Shown piece after piece: positions 1 through 9,248 of a stretch of 19,299 nucleotides of DNA (position 1 is the first letter of the stretch; each line of letters starts with the position of its first letter). The DNA is taken from the NCBI GenBank assembly GCA_023424135.1, contig JAFAEH010000335.1:1-19299 (forward strand), written 5' to 3'. The stretch is from Actinomycetes bacterium. GTDB lineage: Bacteria > Actinomycetota > Actinomycetes > Actinomycetales > Cellulomonadaceae. The position numbers were made by a program, and so were the translations under genes. The notes beneath the pieces were generated by a model. The model was not told where the DNA came from. It searched no databases and was given only the letters and a program-made list of their open reading frames with translations.

Positions 1-810
1 GTCCGGCAGCAGGCACGGCAGCCGGCTCGGTGCCGAACGCCCGTACGAGAGCCCCGTGCATCCCCGCGACCGTCGCCCCGAGGTCGTGCGCGAGGTCGCC
101 CAGCGCCCGCCCCTCGCGCGCCGACGCGCACGCGAGCTCGAAGCCGTCGCGCGCACCGGGGACGAACCTGCTGAGCACGCCCAGGTACCCGACCGCCACG
201 TCACCCCGAGCCGCGTCGTCCGGGACGGGCGCCGGCATGGTCCACCGCGCCTGCAGCCACGCCAGCGGCGCGGGCACACCGTCCCAGCCGGCCTCCACGA
301 GCCGCCGCGGCACGTCGATGTCCGGGTTCTCGCCGCCCGCCGGTGTGCGCAGGACCTTGAGGATGCCCGCCGGGACGCCGTCGGCGCCGGGCAGCACGAC
401 GGACGTGTTCGACTGCTCGCCCGTCACCACGCGCGCCGCGTCGACGTCGACGTCGGCACCCGGTCCGTCGGCGTGCGCGAGCCACGCCGTGAGGAACCCC
501 GGGTCCCCGGCCGCGTCGAGGACCGTGCGTCCTCCCGTCGTCCCGATCGTGACGCCCGGGTCGGCGGCACCGGGGGCGTCGACCGACCCGCCCGGCGTGA
601 ACCGCACCGGGACCTGCAGCACCACGTCCGCACCGCCCGTGCGCGCGTGCACCAGCAGCACGCGCAGGTCGCCCGCCAGGTGCACCGCACCGAGCGGCTC
701 GAGCCGCGCGTCGACGCCCTTGGCCGGGTACCAGCGGCGCTCCGGCAGCCAGTCGCGCAGCAGCCCGACCACGGCGTGGTCGACCTCGTCGGGGGCCAGC
801 GCGTCGACGA

Positions 811-814
<4 letters not shown>
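1..814 (-). CDS. mak: Maltokinase (partial, C-terminus beyond left edge)
   Basis: Maltokinase (Pep2/Mak family) phosphorylates maltose to alpha-maltose-1-phosphate with ATP, feeding GlgE. The visible 271 residues start at a GTG whose last two bases are shared with the treS stop (GTGA overlap), so translation is probably coupled. An N-terminal cap typical of Mak is visible (RRWYPAKG near residues 26-33). It is followed by the kinase N-lobe signature GEQSNTS (132-138) and ILKVLR (151-156), whose Lys153 is the likely ATP-binding lysine. A conserved NPDIDV block follows (163-168), then FVPGARDGFELA (217-228). Mak proteins are usually about 450 residues, so the catalytic C-lobe lies outside the window. 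The assignment rests on these motifs plus third place in a glgE-treS-mak operon. A free-standing kinase and a TreS-Mak fusion are both known; here the genes are separate but overlapping. Confidence 0.9.
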
Positions 815-2681
<1,867 letters not shown>

Positions 2682-2685
<4 letters not shown>

Positions 2686-4979
2686 CGCGGCTCGCCGGGG
2701 TGCTCGAGGTGCACGACGTGCGCGACCTGGACCTGCGGGTCGAGACGCACGTAGACCTCGGAGGACCACCCGTAGGTCTCGCCGGACAGCACGTCGTGCG
2801 CGACGACCGCACGGTCGGCCGGCAGGCCGAACGCCGTCAGGTCGAGGTGCACCGACCCCTCGCGCGGGGTGTGCGGGTCGATGTTCACGACGACGACGAC
2901 CGTGTCCGGCCGGCCTGTCGGGGAGTGCGCGGCGTCCAGGTGGCGCGAGAACGCGACGATCGCGTCGTCGCTGGTCGGGTGCACGCGGACGTTGCGCAGC
3001 TGCTGCAGCGCCGGGTGGGCGCGGCGGATCTCGTTGAGCCGCCCGATCAGCAGCGCGATCCCCAGGTCGTCGGCCCTGCTCCAGTCGCGTGGGCGGAACT
3101 CGTACTTCTCGTTGTCGATCTGCTCCTCGACGCCCGGGCGCGGCACGTTCTCCACGAGCTCGTATCCCGAGTAGACGCCCCACGTGGGCGAGCCCGTCGC
3201 CGCGAGCACCGCGCGCACCGCGAACCCGCCGACACCCCCGTGCTGCAGGTACGGCGGCAGGATGTCGTGCGTCGTCGGCCAGAAGCTCGGCCGCAGCCAC
3301 GCGGCCTCGTCCCCGCCGACGCGCGCCAGGTACTCCTCGAGCTCGGCCTTCGTGTTGCGCCACGTGAAGTACGTGTACGACTGGTGGAAGCCGACCTTCG
3401 CGAGCGTGAGCATCATCGCGGGGCGCGTGAACGCCTCCGACAGGAACAGCACGTCCGGATGGTCGGCCGCGACGTCCGCGAGCAGACGCTGCCAGAACGA
3501 CAACGGCTTGGTGTGCGGGTTGTCGACGCGGAACGCCGTGACGCCGTGGTCGATCCACACCTGCAGGACGCGGCGGATCTCCGCGTAGATGCCCTCGGGG
3601 TCGTTGTCGAAGTTCAGCGGGTAGATGTCCTGGTACTTCTTCGGCGGGTTCTCCGCGTACGCGATCGTGCCGTCCGCGCGCGTCGTGAACCACTCCGGGT
3701 GCTCACGCACCCACGGGTGGTCGGGGGACGCCTGGAGAGCGATGTCGAGCGCGACCTCCAGGCCCAGCGACCGGGCGCGCGCGACGAACGCGTCGAAGTC
3801 CTCGAACGTGCCGAGGCTCGGCTCGATCGCGTCGTGCCCGCCGTGCTCGGAACCGATCGCGTACGGCGAGCCCGGGTCGCCCGGCAGCGCCTGCAGCGCG
3901 TTGTTGCGGCCCTTGCGGTACGTCGAGCCGATCGGGTGGATCGGCGTGAGGTAGACGACGTCGAAGCCCATCGCGGCGATGCGGGGGAGCTGGTTGGCCG
4001 CCGTGCGCAGCGTGCCCGTCGTCCACGTCTGCGTCTGCTCGTCGAACGTCGCACCGTGCGAGCGGGGGAACAGCTCGTACCACGACCCCGCCAGCGCGAG
4101 CCTGCGGTGCACCACCAACGGGTAGGTCGGCGACGTCGTCACCAGGTCGCGCAGCGGGCTGCGCTCCAGCGCGTCCGTGACCGTGCGGCCGAGCGCCGCG
4201 GCCAGACGTACCAGCGGCGGGCGCGACGTGTCACGCAGCGCCGCTACCGCGTCGAGCAGCGCACGCGCGTCGCGGGGCGCCATCGCGTCGTCGCCGGTGC
4301 GCCCGGCGGCACGCTCGAGCACGCGCGTGCCCTCGGTGAGCATGAGCTCGACGTCGATCCCCGCCTCGACCTTGATCGAGGCGTCGTGCGCCCACGTGCC
4401 GTACGGGTCCGACCAGCCCTCGACACGGAACGACCACGCGCCCTCGGCGTCCGGGACCAGGAGCGCCTCGTAGCGGTCCAGGCCGGGGGCGACGTCGACC
4501 ATGCGCGCCGACGAGTGCACCGAGCCGTCGGGGCGCAGCAGGACGGCGGTCGCGCCCAAGGCGTCGTGCCCCTCGCGGAAGACGGTCGCGCGGACCGGCA
4601 CGGCCTCGCCGACCGTGGCCTTGGCGGGGAAGCGCCCCTCCTCGGCGACGGGGGAGACGTCGAGCACGGGGATCCGGCCCACGGGCAGGGGTGTCGGGGT
4701 CGTGGCCGGCGACGTGGGTCCCGGTGTCGTGGCCGTGGGTGCCGCTGGCGCCGCGGTGCCCGCGGGAGCGGTGGGCGGCACGCCGGGCGGTGGCGTCAGG
4801 ACCGGGGCAGGCGCCGGGACCGGTGCTGCGGCTGCCGGTGGGGCGGGTGTCGTGGGCACGGAGGGGGCGGCAGGCGCCTCGGGGCTCGTCGGCTCCGGCG
4901 TGGGCACCGGGGCCGCGGCACGCGGCCGGCCGGATGACGTGGCCGGTGACGTGCGACGAGGGCGTCGGGGAGTCGTCAC
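2682..4979 (-). CDS. glgE: Alpha-1,4-glucan:maltose-1-phosphate maltosyltransferase
   Basis: GlgE (GH13_3) transfers maltosyl units from alpha-maltose-1-phosphate to the non-reducing end of alpha-1,4-glucan. From a GTG at 4979 it has 765 residues. Residues 1-100 are low-complexity Pro/Ala/Thr; the conserved domain begins at GRIPVLDVSPV. Catalytic motifs: TAFRVDNPHTKP with nucleophile Asp486, FLSEAFTRP with acid/base Glu515, and WPTTHDILPPYLQ with Asp572. The GlgE-typical KKYQDIYPLNFDND (447-460) and SYTYFTWRNTK are intact. GTG 4979 is preferred because a TAGGTT -10 box lies exactly 7 nt upstream, which suggests a leaderless mRNA. The open frame runs further upstream to 5210, but that would cross the divergent glgP promoter. 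It is the first gene of an overlapping operon with treS and mak. The Pro-rich tail is longer than in the GlgE proteins I recall and is shared in character with TreS. Confidence 0.95.
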
Positions 4980-4986
4980 GATCCCG

Positions 4987-4992
4987 AACCTA
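4987..4992 (-). promoter_or_regulatory. Probable -10 box of glgE-treS-mak (leaderless)
   Basis: On the minus strand TAGGTT matches the actinobacterial TANNNT -10 consensus and ends 7 nt before the glgE GTG at 4979, placing the likely transcription start on the start codon. No convincing -35 hexamer or Shine-Dalgarno sequence is visible. This is inferred from spacing only. Confidence 0.6.
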
Positions 4993-5065
4993 TCCGCCCT
5001 CCCGGGGTGGCGGCATCCGCAGGGCGGCGCGTCGGGCGGACGAGCGCGGCCGCGGCGCCGCAGAA

Positions 5066-5081
5066 CCGGACGGATGTCCGG
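5066..5081. promoter_or_regulatory. Inverted repeat in the glgE/glgP divergent region (possible operator)
   Basis: CCGGAC and GTCCGG form perfect 6-bp arms around a 4-nt spacer in the 154-bp region between the divergent glgE and glgP starts. Its centre lies about 60 bp upstream of the inferred glgP transcription start. The size and placement fit a dimeric regulator site, but I recognise no known operator, and short GC palindromes are common at this base composition. Confidence 0.3.
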
Positions 5082-5121
5082 GATGCGGGCGGCGGGGGCT
5101 GTGCGATCCGTCCGGAATGCG

Positions 5122-5127
5122 TAGTCT
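5122..5127 (+). promoter_or_regulatory. Probable -10 box of glgP (leaderless)
   Basis: TAGTCT fits the TANNNT consensus and is followed by 6 nt and then the glgP GTG at 5134, so the transcript probably begins at the start codon. No Shine-Dalgarno sequence precedes the GTG. The -35 region is not recognisable. Confidence 0.6.
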
Positions 5128-5133
5128 GCGCCC

Positions 5134-7704
5134 GTGAGAGCGATCCGCCGGTTCACCGTCCGCACGGTCCTGCCCGCCGCCCTGGCCGATCTCGACGACC
5201 TCGCGCACAACCTGCGCTGGTCCTGGCACCCCGGGACGCGTGCGGTCTTCGCGGACGTCGACCCCGCGCTGTGGGACGAGGTCGGTGGCGACCCCGTGGC
5301 CTTCCTCGGCGCGCTGGACGGCGAACGGCTCGAGGCGCTGGCCGACGACGACGCCTACGTCGCGCGCGTGCGCTCCGCCGCGGCCGACCTGCGCGCCTAC
5401 CGTGAGCTCCCGCGCTGGTACCAGCGCCAGACCGTCGACGTGCTCCCCGCGTCGATCGCGTACTTCTCGCCCGAGTTCGGCATCGCGGCGGCGCTCCCGC
5501 AGTACTCCGGGGGGCTCGGCGTGCTCGCCGGCGACCACCTCAAGGCCGCGTCCGACCTGGGCGTGCCGCTCGTCGGCGTCGGGCTGCTCTACCGGGCCGG
5601 CTACTTCCGCCAGGCACTCGACCGCAGCGGCCGGCAGACCGAGACCTACCCGGTGCTCGACCCCGACGGGCTGCCGCTGACGCTGCTGCGCGAGGCGGAC
5701 GGCACGCCTGCGCACGTCGTGCTCGCGCTGCCCGGCGGTCGGTCGCTGCGTGCGCAGGTGTGGGTGGCCCAGGTCGGGCGCGTCCCGCTGCTGCTGCTCG
5801 ACTCCGACGTGCCGGGCAACGACGACGCCGCGCGGGCCGTCACGGACCGGCTGTACGGCGGCGGCGGTCAGCACCGGCTCGAGCAGGAGCTGCTGCTCGG
5901 CGTCGGCGGCGTGCGCGCGCTGCGGACGTGGGCGCGCCTGACCGGCGGCGCCGCACCCGACGTCTTCCACACCAACGAGGGCCACGCCGGCTTCCTCGGC
6001 GTGGAGCGCATCCGCGAGCTCGTCGCCGACGGGACGGACGTCGCGACGGCCCTCGAGCTCGTCCGCGCGACCACCGTGTTCACGACCCACACGCCCGTCC
6101 CCGCGGGCATCGACCGCTTCGAGACCCGGCTGGTCGAGCAGTACGTGAGCGCACTCGACGTCGATGCGGACCTCACGGTGGCCGACGTCCTCGCGCTCGG
6201 TGCCGAGGACCACAAGGGTGGCGACCCGCTGCTGTTCAACATGGCGATCATGGGTCTGCGGCTCGCGGGCCGGGCGAACGGCGTCTCGCGGCTGCACGGA
6301 CGCGTCTCACGCGAGATGTTCGCCGGGCTCTGGCCCGGGTTCGACCCGCAGGAGGTGCCCATCGGGTCGATCACCAACGGTGTGCACGCCCCCACGTGGG
6401 CCGCCCCGCAGGTCTCCGAGCTCGCAGCGGCACGCATGACCGCGCACGACCTCGCGACGGGCGTCGGCTGGCGCGCCGGGGGCGCGGTCGAGGACGCCGA
6501 GCTGTGGGACCTGCGACGCGTGCTGCGGGGGCGGCTCGTCGACGACGCCCGCGCACGCGTGCGCGCCTCGTGGCTGCGCCGCGGTGCGCTGCCGGCCGAC
6601 CTGCGCTGGGTCGACGACGCGCTGTCGCCCGACGTGCTGACCATCGGGTTCGCCCGACGCGTGCCCACGTACAAGCGGCTCACGCTCATGCTGGCCGACC
6701 CCGAGCGGTTCGCGGCCCTGCTGCTCGACCCCGAGCGTCCCGTGCAGGTCGTCGTCGCAGGCAAGGCCCACCCCGCGGACGAGCCGGGCAAGCGGCTCGT
6801 CGCCGAGCTCGTCGCGTTCGCCGACCAGCACGACGTGCGGCACCGCATCGTGTTCCTGCCCGACTACGACATGCGCATGGCCGCGACCCTCTACCCCGGG
6901 TGCGACGTCTGGCTCAACAACCCGCTGCGTCCGCTGGAGGCGTGCGGCACCTCCGGCATGAAGGTCGCGCTCAACGGCGGTCTCAACCTGTCGGTGCTCG
7001 ACGGGTGGTGGGACGAGTGGCACGACGACGACAACGGCTGGGTCATCCCCACCGCCGACGGTGTCGACGACCCCGACGCGCGTGACGCGGCCGAGGCCGC
7101 GGCCCTGTACGACGTGCTCGAGCAGCAGGTCGTCCCGACGTTCTACGACCGCGAGGACGGCGTGCCGCGGCGCTGGCTCGCGATGGTCCGGCACACGCTG
7201 GAGACGCTCGGGCCGAAGGTCCAGGCGACCCGCATGGTCGCGGACTACGTCGCGCACCTGTACGTGCCCTCGGCGACGGCCGGGCGCGACCTGCGCGAGA
7301 ACGACCTCGCCGGGGCCGCCGCGCTCGCGGGCTGGAAGGCGCGCGTGCGCGACGCGTGGCCCGACGTGTCGGTCGACCACGTGGACTCCGGTGGAGTGGG
7401 CGAGTCGCCGCAGGTCGGCGACCGCCTGCACGTGCAGGCGTGGGTCGCGCTCGGCGACCTGTCACCCGAGGACGTCGAGGTCCAGGTCGTCCACGGCCCC
7501 GTCGGCCCCGACGACGAGATCGCCGAGCTCACGGTCGACGCGCTGAGCCTCGACGAGGACTACGAGGCCGACCGCTACGGGTACTCGGGTGACGTCGAGC
7601 TCACCGCGACGGGCCCGTTCGGCTACACCGTGCGCGTCGTCCCCCGCCACGCGTCCCTCACGTCGGTGGCCGCGACGGGCCTGGTCGCCCTCGCCACCAC
7701 CTGA
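5134..7704 (+). CDS. glgP: Alpha-glucan phosphorylase
   Basis: This PLP-dependent enzyme releases glucose-1-phosphate from alpha-1,4-glucans by phosphorolysis. The 856-residue protein begins with a DUF3417-like region (ADLDDLAHNLRWSWHPGTRA, about residues 10-30), which marks the alpha-glucan phosphorylase subfamily found in actinobacteria and archaea. The phosphorylase core follows: HTNEGHAGFLGVERI (about 279-293), TTHTPVPAGIDRF, GFARRVPTYKRLTLM (about 505-519) and EACGTSGMKVALNGG, where Lys610 should carry the PLP. The C-terminal stretch of roughly 100 residues looks like a beta-rich domain. The GTG start is set by the -10 box 6 nt upstream. It is divergent from glgE and near glgX, so the neighbourhood holds both glucan-building and glucan-degrading enzymes. 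Whether it prefers glycogen or maltodextrins cannot be told from sequence. Confidence 0.94.
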   Translation: MRAIRRFTVRTVLPAALADLDDLAHNLRWSWHPGTRAVFADVDPALWDEVGGDPVAFLGALDGERLEALADDDAYVARVRSAAADLRAYRELPRWYQRQTVDVLPASIAYFSPEFGIAAALPQYSGGLGVLAGDHLKAASDLGVPLVGVGLLYRAGYFRQALDRSGRQTETYPVLDPDGLPLTLLREADGTPAHVVLALPGGRSLRAQVWVAQVGRVPLLLLDSDVPGNDDAARAVTDRLYGGGGQHRLEQELLLGVGGVRALRTWARLTGGAAPDVFHTNEGHAGFLGVERIRELVADGTDVATALELVRATTVFTTHTPVPAGIDRFETRLVEQYVSALDVDADLTVADVLALGAEDHKGGDPLLFNMAIMGLRLAGRANGVSRLHGRVSREMFAGLWPGFDPQEVPIGSITNGVHAPTWAAPQVSELAAARMTAHDLATGVGWRAGGAVEDAELWDLRRVLRGRLVDDARARVRASWLRRGALPADLRWVDDALSPDVLTIGFARRVPTYKRLTLMLADPERFAALLLDPERPVQVVVAGKAHPADEPGKRLVAELVAFADQHDVRHRIVFLPDYDMRMAATLYPGCDVWLNNPLRPLEACGTSGMKVALNGGLNLSVLDGWWDEWHDDDNGWVIPTADGVDDPDARDAAEAAALYDVLEQQVVPTFYDREDGVPRRWLAMVRHTLETLGPKVQATRMVADYVAHLYVPSATAGRDLRENDLAGAAALAGWKARVRDAWPDVSVDHVDSGGVGESPQVGDRLHVQAWVALGDLSPEDVEVQVVHGPVGPDDEIAELTVDALSLDEDYEADRYGYSGDVELTATGPFGYTVRVVPRHASLTSVAATGLVALATT

Positions 7705-7756
7705 CCCCCACCCACCCCACCCTTCCCACCCCCACCCACCCCACCCCACCCCTTCC
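7705..7756 (+). repeat. C-rich low-complexity tract after glgP
   Basis: This tract is made almost entirely of C, with interspersed A or T in CCCAC/CCCCAC-like units. It runs from the base after the glgP stop codon to the first palindrome. The complementary strand has many GGG runs and could form G-quadruplexes. No coding potential is evident. Confidence 0.8.
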
Positions 7757-7816
7757 GCCGAACTCGGACTTTGGCGGCTTCTGAAGCATCAGAAGCCGCC
7801 AAAGTCCGAGTTCGGC
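7757..7816. repeat. 60-bp perfect palindrome, copy 1 (28-bp arms, loop AGCA)
   Basis: Arms at 7757-7784 and 7789-7816 are exact reverse complements around the 4-nt loop AGCA. The arm starts GCCGAACTCGGA and ends GGCTTCTGA. The same arms recur without a mismatch at 9155-9214 with a different loop. The arms are noticeably less GC-rich (17 of 28) than their surroundings. Copy 1 lies 52 nt after glgP, so it may terminate that transcript, but it is not followed by a T-tract and is far longer than an ordinary terminator stem. Confidence 0.97.
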
Positions 7817-7860
7817 CTGGTGGTGGGTCCGGGATGCGGACGCCCGGTGGGTGGAGTGGG

Positions 7861-7914
7861 TCGGGTGCGGTGGGCGGGTGGGGTGCGGTGGGCGGGTCGG
7901 GTGCGGTGGGTGTC
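7861..7914 (+). repeat. 18-bp G-rich tandem repeat, three units
   Basis: The unit TCGGGTGCGGTGGGCGGG occurs at 7861-7878, 7879-7896 (one change) and 7897-7914 (last four bases diverged). The whole stretch 7817-7925 is G/T-rich and noncoding. It has enough GGG runs for G-quadruplex formation on the plus strand. It lies between palindrome copy 1 and the endonuclease-like gene, so it could form part of that gene's leader or promoter. Confidence 0.8.
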
Positions 7915-7994
7915 GGGTCGGGGTCGTGACGCGACCACAGCCCGGGGTGCGGGACGGGTGATCCACAGATCGGGCTCGTCGGCACCCGTCGACC

Positions 7995-9083
7995 GTGGTG
8001 GTGCGGTGGGGTCGGGGTGTGCGTCGTCCCGCAGCTGTCCCCGGTCCGCTCCTCGATCTCGCACGCCGTCAGGAGGGCCTGGTCTCGACCGTGCAGTGCG
8101 AAGACGCGGGTGTCACGCGCGACCGCCGTGCCGCGCTGCGTCGGGCGGGGGTCCTTGCCACCGTCGTGCGGGGTGTGCACGAGCTCCGGGCGGGCGTGCC
8201 GGCCGCCGCGCTCGTCGCACCGCGGGGCGTCGAACCCGTGCCGACACCGTGCGTCGAGCCTGCCGTCGCACCCTGGCCCGTGCCGGTCGTCGTGCCGGGC
8301 CGGACGTCCGCCGTCCGCGACCACGACCACGACCGTCGGCGCGCCGCGTGGACGGCGCTGCTCGTCCTCGGGCCGGAACGCGCGGTCGCCGTGGGCTGCT
8401 GCGCCCTCGCGCTGCTCGGCGTGCAGGGCCTTCCTCTGACGATCCGTCCCGAGGCGGCGCTGCCCCGGGCCGACGGGCGCGACATCCGTGCCGGTCAGCC
8501 CCGCGACGGCGCCGTCACCCGGTGCTTCCGGACGTCGGACGTCGTCGAGGTCGGTGGGGCCCGCGTGGTCGAGCCGGCGCTCGCACTCGCGCAGGCGGTG
8601 TGCGAGCTCGGCCGCGAGAACGCGGTGTCCGTGCTCGACTCGGCACTCCAGCGCGGGCTCGTCGCACCCGGTGAGCTCGCCCGGGTCCGGACGCTCGCGC
8701 GCGGACGGCGTGGGGCGGCTCGCCTGGCCGACTGGTGGCACCTCGTCGACGGACGAGCGCAGTCACCGCTCGAGACCCGCGCCCGTCTGCAGTGCGTCGA
8801 CGCCGGGATCCCGCCCGACGAGCTGCAGATGCCGGTGCACGACGCGACCGGCCGGGTCGTCGCGCACGGCGACCTCGGGTGGGTCCGCCGCGACGGCGGT
8901 CTGCTGCTCGCGGAGATCGACGGCGCCGAGCCGCACTCGACGCCGGACGCGCTGTTCCACGACCGCAGCAGGCAGAACGCGATCGTCGCCGCCGGTGCCA
9001 CGCTCGTGCGGTTCACCGCCGCGGACATCCGCACCGAGCACGTCGTCCCGAGCACGATCCGCCGCCACCTCGCCTCGGCCTGA
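7995..9083 (+). CDS. Predicted wHTH + PD-(D/E)XK (DUF559/Vsr-like) endonuclease
   Basis: The product of 362 residues at most has no firm family name from sequence alone. Residues about 18-65 (LLDLARRQEGLVSTVQ... then VVRGVHEL) resemble the AbiEi-type winged-helix N-terminus common in actinobacterial proteins. The C-terminal 105 residues resemble the DUF559/Vsr-like nuclease fold: SPLETRARL (Glu260), VVAHGDLGW (Asp293), LLLAEIDG (Glu307, Asp309) and FHDRSRQNAI. These match a PD-(D/E)XK-type acidic set. The middle (about 105-240) is not recognised. Start uncertain: in-frame GTGs at 7995, 7998, 8001 and 8019 are all possible and none has a clear Shine-Dalgarno or -10 box. No partner toxin gene is adjacent, so it is unlikely to be a classical AbiEi antitoxin. 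The gene sits exactly between two identical-armed palindromes, which suggests a self-contained accessory unit. A DNA-nicking or cleaving role is inferred. Confidence 0.75.
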   Translation: MVVRWGRGVRRPAAVPGPLLDLARRQEGLVSTVQCEDAGVTRDRRAALRRAGVLATVVRGVHELRAGVPAAALVAPRGVEPVPTPCVEPAVAPWPVPVVVPGRTSAVRDHDHDRRRAAWTALLVLGPERAVAVGCCALALLGVQGLPLTIRPEAALPRADGRDIRAGQPRDGAVTRCFRTSDVVEVGGARVVEPALALAQAVCELGRENAVSVLDSALQRGLVAPGELARVRTLARGRRGAARLADWWHLVDGRAQSPLETRARLQCVDAGIPPDELQMPVHDATGRVVAHGDLGWVRRDGGLLLAEIDGAEPHSTPDALFHDRSRQNAIVAAGATLVRFTAADIRTEHVVPSTIRRHLASA

Positions 9084-9154
9084 CCAGGTCCGTCCGACCG
9101 GCTCCACCGACCGGGCCGACCTGACGGATGCCCACATCCTGGCCCGCCACCGCA

Positions 9155-9214
9155 GCCGAACTCGGACTTTGGCGGCTTCTGACGGCTCAGAAGCCGCCAA
9201 AGTCCGAGTTCGGC
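9155..9214. repeat. 60-bp perfect palindrome, copy 2 (28-bp arms, loop CGGC)
   Basis: Arms at 9155-9182 and 9187-9214 are exact reverse complements and identical to the arms of copy 1; only the 4-nt loop differs (CGGC against AGCA). It lies between the convergent endonuclease-like gene (stop at 9083) and the flavoprotein gene (stop at 9249), where it could act as a bidirectional terminator. A second copy at the far side of the same gene argues for more than termination. Confidence 0.97.
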
Positions 9215-9248
9215 GGGGTGGGGAGGGGGGAGGAGGGGGTGGGGAGGG
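9215..9248 (+). repeat. G-rich low-complexity tract bordering palindrome copy 2
   Basis: A run of G broken by single T and A residues extends from the outer edge of palindrome copy 2 to the stop codon of the minus-strand flavoprotein gene. It mirrors, on the opposite strand, the C-rich tract outside copy 1. Noncoding; G-quadruplex-capable on the plus strand. Confidence 0.8.

Noticed and set aside
7757..7816. Palindrome copy 1 as an ordinary rho-independent terminator of glgP
   Set aside because: Not excluded as one function, but the 28-bp stem is much longer than needed, no T-tract follows, and an identical-armed copy lies beyond the next gene, so termination alone does not explain it.
7757..9214. 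CRISPR-like repeats
   Set aside because: There are only two copies, 1.4 kb apart, each itself a full palindrome, with no regular spacers and no cas genes.
7705..9248. Insertion sequence with a transposase
   Set aside because: No DDE, HUH or serine/tyrosine recombinase motif is present, and I could not find a convincing target-site duplication in the low-complexity flanks.
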